From Planctomycetota bacterium (lineage in GTDB: Bacteria; Planctomycetota; JACOTG01; JAJDCM01), in NCBI GenBank assembly GCA_029260825.1, contig JAJDCM010000043.1:1-50416 (forward strand): DNA of 50,416 bases, written 5' to 3'. Positions 1 to 6,964 of the stretch are shown here, one piece after another (position 1 is the stretch's first letter; the number at the start of each line of letters is the position of its first letter). The notes below the pieces were generated by a model that did no database searches, was not told the origin of the DNA, and worked only from the letters and a program-made list of their open reading frames with translations. The position numbers were made by a program, and so were the translations under genes.

Positions 1-30
1 TTGGATTCATCTCTTATTTACAACAGACTC

Positions 31-210
31 CTAGCCCGGATTATTCATGAGTTTGAGCGAGAATTGTTCCAGGTCGTTTCTGGCAAGGAGTCTAGGTGAT
101 TTCGACCGCAGGCGTGTTTCGAGACACGTCGAGGATCGAAATTGCCGTAGCGTCGCAGCCAGTGGCGACCTGGGGCGATTCTCGCCAAACTCATGAATCA
201 TCCGGGCTAG
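31..210. repeat. Long imperfect palindrome (MITE- or REP-like element)
   Basis: The arms 31-81 and about 160-210 are inverted copies. Both begin with CTAGCCCGGAT reading inward and share ATTCATGAGTTT, GCGAGAAT, CCAGGTCG and CTGGC, with scattered mismatches and one small gap. The centre (about 93-145) also pairs (ATTTCGA with TCGAAAT, CGTGT with ACACG), so nearly the whole 180 bp can fold into one hairpin. No convincing target-site duplication is seen and no protein is encoded. A related single arm lies at 31597-31617. This is best explained as a non-autonomous mobile element or a repetitive extragenic palindrome; the family is not identified. Confidence 0.6.
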
Positions 211-300
211 CAGATCTCTTGGAAACCGAAGGTTCACCTCCGCCCAGTGGGGGCGTGGAGAATCTCTCGTGCTCCGCCTCCCGAAAGGAAACCTCTCCCC

Positions 301-2607
301 ATGAACACAGCAACGGTTACTTGGGCTTGGATGAGCATGGGTCTTGCGCTCACCCTATTTGGCTTCGCTGCTTTTCCCGCCCTGGCTGGAGGCGAAAATC
401 GTCCTCCGAAGAGGATGCTTGTTGCGGTGGACCTGGAGAAATCTCCGTCATTCAAGCGCGAGGTTCTCGAACACTTCGACGTTACGACATCTCGGCAGGG
501 GGGGATTGTTGAGGTGCTGATCAGTCCGGGGCAACTTGCCGACCTGAGTGTTCGGGGTTGTTCGCTTCAGATTCTGCGACCCGATGTCTACGCGGAATTT
601 GAATCTCAGAAAAAGACAACCGCCCGTGGGGCCGGGAATCTTTCCCTGTATTTCAACTATGACCAGATGAAGGTCGAGTTCCAGACCATTGCCTCGGACC
701 ACCCTACAATCGCCAACTATATTGTGATCGGATCCTCTCTTGATGGAAACGATATTTTCGGACTGAAGATTTCCGATAACCCAGCAGTGGACGAGGAGGA
801 ACCCGAGGTCCTGTATTGTGCCCTCCATCATTCTCGTGAACCGGTGTCTGGTGAGTTGATGCGGTCGTTTGCGAACTATCTCACGGACAATTATGGAAGC
901 GACACCAGGGTTGATGCCATTGTGAACGGGCGAGAGCTTTGGATCATCCCGATCGTGAATCCTGATGGTTACATTCACGTTGACACCACAGATTCCTTCT
1001 GGCGTAAGAACCGCCGAGGGGGTTTTGGAGTGGACCTGAATCGGAACTATGGTTTTGAGTGGGCCTATAACGAGCTTGGGTCGAGTAGCAATGCGTCATC
1101 CCAGACGTACCGCGGGCTGGCGGCATTTTCGGAGCCAGAAACCCAGGCGATTCGGGATCTGGTCGATTCGAGAGAGTTTGTTTTTTCCTTTGATTGCCAC
1201 ACTTATGGAGATCTGTATCTTCCGGCGTACGGTTACTCTCCTCGATCGGCGGAGGATCTTGATGTGTTGCTCCATCATGGGGAGAACATGGCGGCTGCGA
1301 ATTCCTACTCGGTGAGTCCACCGCCGTTGATCCTCTACGGCGCGAATGGGGTTTCGATTGATTATTGCTACGAGACCTCAGGAGGAAGCCGGCCCCGGAT
1401 CTTGGCGATTTCGCCTGAAGTAGGACCTTGGTTTTATCCTGCCGAGGCCGAGATTCCTGGTTTGGTTCTCGAGAACCGTGAGCCCATGCTTTATTTAGCG
1501 GAGCAAGCCGGTGATCCCTACGGATCTTTTCCGCCGAACCCTTCCGTGCTGAGTGCTAACGGACCGTCGCTTTCCTGGAGCGATGGCAATGCGCATGGAC
1601 GGGACTTACCAGTTCAATATGAAATACAGGAGTTGTCTTCGCTGTCGCGTGTGACGGAGGATTTTGACTCCGGAGGGTCGGGCTGGAGAGCCAATGGGTT
1701 TGGGTTGAGTGGAGTTCGGGCCCATTCAGGGGCAACTAGTTTTTACTCGGGTAATGCGCCGGGGGTGGTCGTTGGTCTTGAGGGGCGCGCCGGATTCCAT
1801 GTGCAACAGGGTGACGAGTTGTCGTTCTGGACCTGGTATGCGCTTGAGCAGGACTTTGACTATGCGTATGTGCAGGTTTCGACGGACGGAGGAGTGACCT
1901 TTGAGAATCTTGCCGGTTCGATTACGACGGCAAGCGATCCAGAGGGTTATAACGCGGGTTCGGGAATCACGGGAAGTTCTAACGGTTGGGTCGAGGCGAC
2001 CTTTTCGTTGCAGGATTATGAGGGGCAGGAAGTTCGCCTTCGTTTTGAGGTGATCACGGATGGTGCAACGAACGCCGAGGGGTTTTATGTCGATGATGTT
2101 TTCCCGAGGGAGGAGTTTGCGTCGGTGGTGACGATTGAATCGAGCGTTGCGGGGTCGAGTTACTTGCTGACCGGTCACTCGAGTGGGACGTTTTCTTATC
2201 GAATCCGGGGTACGGATGATGATTCGGACGTGAGTGAGTTCAGCAATCGTGTGGAGGTTGAGTTTGGGGTGCCGGCGTTGGTGATGGATTTCGAGACCAG
2301 TACGCCCCAGGTACGTGCGGGGGAGAGAGTGCGTTTCACCGCGACGATTAATAATGGTGGGACCGTCGCCCAAGCCTTGGATTTTTGGTTGGATGCCGAG
2401 TTCCCGGATGGTAGTTCGTGGGCGATGAACCCGGTCGTTGATCCGCGATTCAAGACGATTCCCGGGATGTCGAGCCTTCAACGCGGGGGGGGATTCCGAG
2501 TTTCGAATCGAGTGAACCCGGGAGGACCGTTCCGTCTTTATCTGAGAGCTGGTTCCTATCCCGTAGTTCAGTTCGAGGATTCTTTCGAGTTTACGATCGT
2601 CCCTTAG
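301..2607 (+). CDS. Secreted zinc carboxypeptidase (M14 family)
   Basis: Exported 768-residue metallocarboxypeptidase predicted to remove C-terminal amino acids from peptides outside the cytoplasm. The ATG at 301 is preferred over an upstream in-frame start at 247 because it opens directly onto a signal peptide (hydrophobic residues 8-28, cleavage near Ala-Leu-Ala). The M14 catalytic set is complete: zinc ligands H177 and E180 in HSREP and H300 in FDCHTYG, substrate-binding N247/R248 in DLNRNY, and general base E373 in ISPEVG. Residues about 455-620 form a beta-rich domain like the one that follows secreted M6/M14 peptidases (FDSG...W, LSFWTWY). A further beta domain (about 665-768) ends the protein. 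It stands alone, with a hairpin terminator 58 bp downstream. Family assignment is firm; the substrate is unknown. Confidence 0.92.
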   Translation: MNTATVTWAWMSMGLALTLFGFAAFPALAGGENRPPKRMLVAVDLEKSPSFKREVLEHFDVTTSRQGGIVEVLISPGQLADLSVRGCSLQILRPDVYAEFESQKKTTARGAGNLSLYFNYDQMKVEFQTIASDHPTIANYIVIGSSLDGNDIFGLKISDNPAVDEEEPEVLYCALHHSREPVSGELMRSFANYLTDNYGSDTRVDAIVNGRELWIIPIVNPDGYIHVDTTDSFWRKNRRGGFGVDLNRNYGFEWAYNELGSSSNASSQTYRGLAAFSEPETQAIRDLVDSREFVFSFDCHTYGDLYLPAYGYSPRSAEDLDVLLHHGENMAAANSYSVSPPPLILYGANGVSIDYCYETSGGSRPRILAISPEVGPWFYPAEAEIPGLVLENREPMLYLAEQAGDPYGSFPPNPSVLSANGPSLSWSDGNAHGRDLPVQYEIQELSSLSRVTEDFDSGGSGWRANGFGLSGVRAHSGATSFYSGNAPGVVVGLEGRAGFHVQQGDELSFWTWYALEQDFDYAYVQVSTDGGVTFENLAGSITTASDPEGYNAGSGITGSSNGWVEATFSLQDYEGQEVRLRFEVITDGATNAEGFYVDDVFPREEFASVVTIESSVAGSSYLLTGHSSGTFSYRIRGTDDDSDVSEFSNRVEVEFGVPALVMDFETSTPQVRAGERVRFTATINNGGTVAQALDFWLDAEFPDGSSWAMNPVVDPRFKTIPGMSSLQRGGGFRVSNRVNPGGPFRLYLRAGSYPVVQFEDSFEFTIVP

Positions 2608-2664
2608 TCTCGGCAGCCGGTTCTGGGCGAACTAGACACCGGTGTAAGGGTTGAAGAGAATACG

Positions 2665-2704
2665 AGCCGTGTCCAAGTGATCTTGCTGGACACGGCTTTT
2701 TCGC
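2665..2704 (+). terminator. Rho-independent terminator of the M14 carboxypeptidase gene
   Basis: A perfect 11-bp stem (AGCCGTGTCCA at 2665-2675, TGGACACGGCT at 2687-2697) with an 11-nt loop runs straight into a T-rich tract (TTTTCGCTTTCTTTT). It lies 58 bp after the stop codon on the same strand. Confidence 0.85.
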
Positions 2705-2870
2705 TTTCTTTTAGCAAGATCGTCAATCAAGCTTCAGTGATCCTACGGGCCTTCCCCCTTCAATAACCTCATTCGTCCCTCCCCCTCCCCCTTTCCTTCT
2801 CCCTCGAGATCGTTTCTTGGGGAATGAACGTCGGCGTTTTCTGGATAAATGATCGTCGGGCTTGGGGTTT

Positions 2871-2975
2871 GCGATGCCCCGGGCTGATGAGTATTGCTCG
2901 ATTGTGCGATGCCCCAGGCTGATGAGTATTGCTCGATTGTGCAATGCCCCAGGCTGATGAATGTTGTTGGATTGC
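2871..2975. repeat. Three tandem 35-bp repeats next to the transposase
   Basis: Units lie at 2871-2905, 2906-2940 and 2941-2975. The first two differ at one base in the core GATGCCCC[A/G]GGCTGATGAG; the third is more diverged. Units abut directly, with no spacers, so this is not a CRISPR. The rest of the gap 2608-3063 holds a terminator and a pyrimidine-rich stretch near 2766-2806, and no credible gene. The position just upstream of a Y1 transposase suggests a REP-type repeat family handled by that enzyme (inference). Confidence 0.8.
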
Positions 2976-3102
2976 AGACGAGTCGAGGGTGGGATGGATC
3001 GGTTCTCGGTGCGGAAAAAGAACCAGTAGTCGGTAACCTCAGGCCTCTAGCTCGCGACTCATAGTGGAGGGCATGTTCATTCAACAATCGTCGGAGCTAG
3101 TC

Positions 3103-3996
3103 ATGACACCTCCAAGACAATTATTGCCGTGGTCGACTTATTTCATCACTCGCCGCACAAGTGGTCGCCGTTGTTTTCTGCGGCCGTCGCCTAGAGTACG
3201 GTCCTTTCTTATCTACTGCCTTGGTGTGGCGAGGAAGAAATTTGGCATTCACGTCCACGCTTACTGTGTCATGTCCAATCATTGGCACGCCGTTGTCACG
3301 GATCCGGACTGCAAACTCCCTGATTTTCTCGCATGGTTCCATTCTCAGGTTGCGAAATGTCTCAATGCAGTTCTCGGGCGTAGTGAGAATTTTTGGGCCT
3401 GTGGCCCTTGCAACGTCGTGCGACTCGAATCACCCGAGGATGTCATGAGAAAGATCATCTACACCCTTACTAATCCTGTAAAGGCGCGATTGGTCAAGAC
3501 GTGTAGGAAATGGCCGGGGCTTCACAGTTTTGGTCTGCAATTCGGAAAGGTCACCCATACTGCGGAACGTCCTTCAGTTCACTTCCGGTCAAACGGTTCA
3601 ACGCCGGAGACTGCGTCGATCCCCCTGGTAAAGCCACCCGGATTCAAGGGTATGAATGACGAGGACTTTGGGAAGGAGCTTCTTCATCGAGTCGAGAAAA
3701 GTGAAGAGGAGATCCGGAAACAGGGCGGCAAGTTTCTGGGAGCCGAGGCAGCGTGTAGGATCAGTCCATACTCCCGGCCCAAGAGCATTGAGCCCAAGCG
3801 TAAACTCATTCCAAGAATCGCGGCTGAAGATCCTGTTGTCCGGACAAACGCGTTGAAGCGGCTCCGTTTATTCGTCCGGGCTTATCGGGAGGCGCTTGCG
3901 CGATGGTCCGAGGGGGCGCGTGACACGGTGTTTCCACCCGGCACTTATTGGATGAGACGGCACTTTGGAGTTGCCTGCGCGGGTGTTGATTCGTGA
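3103..3996 (+). CDS. REP-associated Y1 transposase (RAYT, IS200-like fold)
   Basis: A 297-residue single-strand DNA nuclease/transposase of the Y1_Tnp family. The HUH motif is present as H60-W-H62 in MSNHWHAVV, and the catalytic tyrosine is Y120 in IIYTLTNPVKARLV, the usual context in this family. A basic C-terminal region of about 150 residues follows. The ATG at 3103 is chosen because GGAG lies 6 nt upstream; a GTG at 3064 and an ATG at 3073 are also in frame. It is a single gene without a partner TnpB, and the 35-bp tandem repeats sit 128 bp upstream. The ORF is intact, so it is probably active or recently active. Such proteins usually mobilise or maintain short palindromic repeats rather than classical IS ends. 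Confidence 0.88.
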   Translation: MTPPRQLLPWSTYFITRRTSGRRCFLRPSPRVRSFLIYCLGVARKKFGIHVHAYCVMSNHWHAVVTDPDCKLPDFLAWFHSQVAKCLNAVLGRSENFWACGPCNVVRLESPEDVMRKIIYTLTNPVKARLVKTCRKWPGLHSFGLQFGKVTHTAERPSVHFRSNGSTPETASIPLVKPPGFKGMNDEDFGKELLHRVEKSEEEIRKQGGKFLGAEAACRISPYSRPKSIEPKRKLIPRIAAEDPVVRTNALKRLRLFVRAYREALARWSEGARDTVFPPGTYWMRRHFGVACAGVDS

Positions 3997-4453
3997 CGTT
4001 AGATCTCATTGTCTTTGATCCCGCCTAGAATGAGCGTCTGATTTTCCGTGTCCATGTGTTTTTCCGGGATGGGAATTCACTCCTGCGTTTTGGTCTTGTG
4101 TGATTCCCTCCAGTCCTGCGTCAGCGATTCCTTCTGGCCACCAGAATGTGTTCAATTGTCGCTGATCAGGATCTTGTCATCTTTCGATTCACTGAATTCC
4201 CATTGAGGCCTGGTCTTGGTGCAACGGCACCGTCCGGGTGTCTTTGTCGTGGGCATGCCGACACAAGAATGTCGGTGATTTCCGCTTCCTTCCCCGAGCT
4301 TTCCTGCCCTGCAGCTCTGCATCCCCTTCCTCATCGTTCTCTCCGGATTATTTTTCAAACTTGGGCAACGAGCTAGAGCACGTAGGCCCGCACGGACGTC
4401 CTTTGAATTTGATCGGCCCCAGGCCAAATCAGCCAAGGGCGTTCGGTTTGGCG
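3997..4453. other. Gene-free stretch after the transposase
   Basis: About 450 bp with no credible coding region. Visible features are a small perfect hairpin (TTCTGG/CCAGAA around 4132-4146), another GC-rich one (GGTGC/GCACC, 4218-4231) and the octamer TCCTGCGT twice near 4081 and 4114. None resembles a known RNA family. Confidence 0.5.
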
Positions 4454-4604
4454 GTTGTTATCGGCGGTTGTTATCAGCCACGGGCGTGACGTGATGGGAC
4501 CGCCAGTTGTTATCGGCGGTTGTTATCAGCCACGGGCGTGATGATGCGCGGGCGTGACGTGATGGGACCCAAGGTGATGGGACCCTGACGTGATGGGACC
4601 CAAA
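4454..4604. repeat. Nested short-repeat patch
   Basis: A 36-bp unit starting GTTGTTATCGGCGGTTGTTA occurs identically at 4454-4489 and 4506-4541 (period 52). Each unit itself contains GGTTGTTATC-type half repeats. A second motif, (CG)TGACGTGATGGGACC, occurs around 4485, 4553 and 4587, with a shorter form at 4573. The patch ends at an A-tract after GGGACCC, a junction repeated at 4682-4693. No protein is encoded. It looks like locally duplicated extragenic repeat DNA. Confidence 0.7.
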
Positions 4605-4686
4605 AAAAGATGATGGGGGTGTAATCCGGGCGTGATTGGTGGTGGTTGGTATGTTTGGTCGTGGAGCGGGCCTGTGCGCAGGACCC

Positions 4687-4730
4687 AAAAAAAGAGGGTT
4701 CCTCTTTTGAGGAACCCTCTTTTCTTTTCT
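4687..4730. terminator. Bidirectional rho-independent terminator
   Basis: A perfect stem of at least 13 bp (AAGAGGGTTCCTC at 4692-4704, GAGGAACCCTCTT at 4709-4721) with a TTTT loop. It has an A7 tract on the left and a T-rich tract on the right, so it can stop transcription on both strands. It lies 17 bp beyond the stop of the minus-strand gene 4748-5542 and most likely serves that gene. Confidence 0.85.
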
Positions 4731-4747
4731 AGTTTTCTTGGGCTGAG

Positions 4748-5542
4748 TTAGCGGAGGGCTAGCTCTGCTACTGGTTGTTGGCTTTTTCTTAGCTTGATCT
4801 TTGCCAGGATCTTCTCTTCAAACTTCAGGAGCTTTTGTTCCTCTTTGTCGAGTACTGCCGTTTCCATGGCAATTTCCCGGTCGCCGCGTGCTGCTTTCGC
4901 TGCACTCTTGCGAGCGAGATTGTTCCTCTTCAACTTCAGGACGCCCCTCTTGCTTTCAATCTGATCCAGCTTGTTCAGGAACTTGCGATACTCACTCAAA
5001 TACCCGTTGTAGCCTGTCGCGTATGTTGATTCAAACGCGGCCTTCATGGCCTTTTGAATGGCTGGAGCCGTCACTTTGCCTCGAACCGTTGCCAAGCTCT
5101 TACCCTTTGCATCAAAGAACTTGTAACTGGGAGTCACGCGTCCGTAGGACTTCTTCAACTCCTCGTTCTTGATCCGGTTCACATTGATTTTGAGCAGATT
5201 GAACTTCTTTGCGCCAATCCCGACGTTCTCCTGGCCGAACACGTTTCGCGATATCAAATTCATCGCCGCTTTGTCCTTACTGTCATAAAGACAAACGATC
5301 GTGGGAGCTGGGTCAAAACTGGAAAAATTCGCGATGCTCTTCGCCAATGTGAGCTCTTGATAACCGTAGCCTTCCGACTCCTTCTGGCTAAGATTGTGGT
5401 CTTTGAACTGAACACGGACGCGCGCCAAACTGGCGGCAGATCGACCGCATCAGCCTGCATCCAAGGGTCTGGTGAAGGATAAGGCGAGGAGAACAGCCAG
5501 TCCTCCCGTGAGGCCAGCTACGGCCAAAGTCCGTCGCGTCAT
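4748..5542 (-). CDS. Exported thioredoxin-fold protein with an in-frame TGA at codon 31
   Basis: The natural start is the ATG at 5542: AGGAG lies 8 nt upstream, and the first 30 codons are a textbook signal peptide (basic residues 3-4, hydrophobic core, then LDAG). Codon 31 is TGA (5450-5452). The same frame then continues open for 234 codons to 4748, although the longest conventional ORF would have to begin at TTG 5428. The body looks like a thioredoxin fold (IVCLYDSKDKAA near the N-terminus, then VTPSYKFFDAKGK with the expected cis-Pro position) but lacks a CxxC pair, and ends in a Lys/Glu-rich helical tail. The TGA could be a recent nonsense mutation, a sequencing error or, less likely, a recoded codon; a Cys follows it directly. 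Function is unknown. Confidence 0.6.
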
Positions 5543-5645
5543 GTTCGATGCTCCTACGTTGTGGCCAGGTGTGGATACCTTTTATCACTTATGATTGAAC
5601 TATAGATTTGGCGGGATTCCTACCCTTTTCAGAGGTGGTGACGCG

Positions 5646-6284
5646 ATGCCCTGGGTCCGAAAAGCATATAAAGGTTGCAAGGTCTACGTGGAGGTGGATC
5701 AAGGAGGGGAATTCGTCCTGGGAAATCGTGGGCTCGCCTCGATTCGATATCAACCTAACGATGACAGAACATACACCGCTCGCCCCGATCGCATCCTCTC
5801 CATCGACGAAAAGGCGCCGATTGAGCCTGCGCCAACGAAGGCGTCGTCGAAAAAAACTGTAAGCCCTGAACCAATAGAAGGTTCGGTGATCATTCATACG
5901 GATGGCGCAAGCTCAGGAAATCCAGGCCCATCCGGTCTGGGGGTCGTGCTCACCTTTCAAGGACACCGTAAAGAAATCAGCCGCTTCCTCGGTCATCGCA
6001 CAAACAACTTTGCCGAACTCATGGCCATCAAGATCGGATTGGAAACGCTCAGGACAAACGATCATCCGGTCGTCCTCTACACCGACTCCTCCTACTGTGA
6101 GGGGGTTCTCTGTCGGGGCTGGAAAGCTCAAGCCAACGAGGAACTGGTCGGCGAGATTCGATCTCTCATGAAAAAAATCCCGAAGCTGGATGTGGTCCGG
6201 GTCAAAGGCCATTCCGGAGTCGCTGAAAACGAACGCGCCGACAAGCTAGCTCGCCTCGCAATCGAGAAAAAAGATAGCTCATAG
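5646..6284 (+). CDS. rnhA: Ribonuclease HI with N-terminal accessory domain
   Basis: A 212-residue endonuclease that cleaves the RNA strand of RNA-DNA hybrids. The C-terminal RNase H domain (about 80-210) carries the four catalytic acids D86 (TDGASSGNPG), E124 (NFAELMAI), D147 (YTDSSY) and D199 (NERADKLA), plus the KGHSG loop. Residues 1-50 form a small beta-rich domain (KVYVEVD...IRY) found on some RNase H-like proteins. It is linked by a Pro/Ala/Lys-rich stretch and is of unknown role. The ATG at 5646 has a GAGGTGG ribosome-binding site; a TTG at 5595 is in frame but has none. It is divergent from the thioredoxin-fold gene, with about 100 bp shared between them. Confidence 0.9.
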   Translation: MPWVRKAYKGCKVYVEVDQGGEFVLGNRGLASIRYQPNDDRTYTARPDRILSIDEKAPIEPAPTKASSKKTVSPEPIEGSVIIHTDGASSGNPGPSGLGVVLTFQGHRKEISRFLGHRTNNFAELMAIKIGLETLRTNDHPVVLYTDSSYCEGVLCRGWKAQANEELVGEIRSLMKKIPKLDVVRVKGHSGVAENERADKLARLAIEKKDSS

Positions 6285-6420
6285 GGAAGAGCGATTCGGC
6301 ACAGGACCCAAGTAGCAGAGTCGCACGATTGATCTTCCCTCCACCCGCGGAATGCCAGATTCAGTCTCGAACACAGCTTTGAAAGCCGATTCGATCAAAA
6401 ATGTCCACGGATGAACTTGT

Positions 6421-6436
6421 TGGCACCGGGTTTGCT
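6421..6436 (+). promoter_or_regulatory. Sigma-54 (RpoN) type promoter motif
   Basis: TGGCAC (6421-6426), a 5-bp spacer, then TTGCT (6432-6436) matches the -24/-12 consensus, with the invariant GG and GC spaced correctly. Transcription would start near 6447, about 515 nt upstream of the AGCS transporter start, reading through the structured stretch 6466-6690. Nitrogen-linked control would suit an amino-acid transporter operon. No activator site was recognised, and a match of this kind can occur by chance. Confidence 0.55.
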
Positions 6437-6465
6437 TTTAAGGCTCACCGTCACGAGAAGAAAAG

Positions 6466-6690
6466 AAGGGCCGGGCTGATCCGGCCTTATGCGTGAACAA
6501 ACTTTGATTTGCTTGCGCGGAGACCCTTTCCCGGTGTCCTTTCGGTGACCGCGGTGCAACTATGGGTGGGGGGGACTTGGCGTCCCCGGACATCGCGGGT
6601 ATTTACAGGATGGCGTGCCGGCCGGAGGTTGCTTGGGCGGGGTCTTCGCTCTTTTTCTTCTCGTCAAGCAACTCCGCACCGACGCCAAAA
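6466..6690 (+). other. Possible structured RNA leader (unrecognised)
   Basis: Within the gene-free interval 6285-6964 several helices nest. There is a bulged stem at 6466-6488 (GGGCCGG/CCGGCC). A three-way arrangement is closed by CGGTGC/GCACCG (6552-6557 with 6676-6681). Inside it are a GGGGAC/GTCCCC hairpin (6571-6587) and an 11-bp bulged stem (6624-6635 with 6665-6675). I do not recognise a glycine, SAM, cobalamin or other riboswitch, nor 6S, tmRNA or RNase P. The strand is uncertain: the first stem would be followed by a T-rich run if read on the minus strand. The remainder, 6691-6964, shows only a small CTCGAG-repeat hairpin near 6921-6938. Confidence 0.35.
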
Positions 6691-6964
6691 GTTTAACACA
6701 ACACCCTCCTCACTTTTCATCCCCAAAGCCCCCCTGACAAAACCCCAGGTTCAAAAAGAGACAGTGCTGTGAGTCCGTTCCGGCTCCTCGATCTGGACCA
6801 AAATGACTTGTCTTCGGCAAAAAGCATTTTCTCAACGGACTGCTGACTTTACTTCGGGTGGCTCAAATCGGTATAAACGGCTCCCTTCCCTTACGATCGG
6901 GAACCCTCCAAGCCCCTTTCTCGAGCATCGACTCGAGTGACGATGGAAAGAAGGCGGTTCACCC

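Noticed and set aside
96..512. Plus-strand ORF at the left edge
   Set aside because: It lies across the palindrome and in the wrong frame of the carboxypeptidase gene; no domain resemblance.
2871..2975. Possible CRISPR
   Set aside because: Units abut without spacers and no cas gene is present.
2723..3087. Minus-strand ORFs over the 35-bp repeats
   Set aside because: Their repeated peptide simply translates the tandem repeat; no start signal or family.
4152..4436. 94-codon minus-strand ORF
   Set aside because: No ribosome-binding site, no hydrophobic or domain pattern and skewed composition.
6466..6690. Glycine riboswitch, 6S RNA, tmRNA or RNase P RNA
   Set aside because: Conserved core sequences of these families were not found on either strand.
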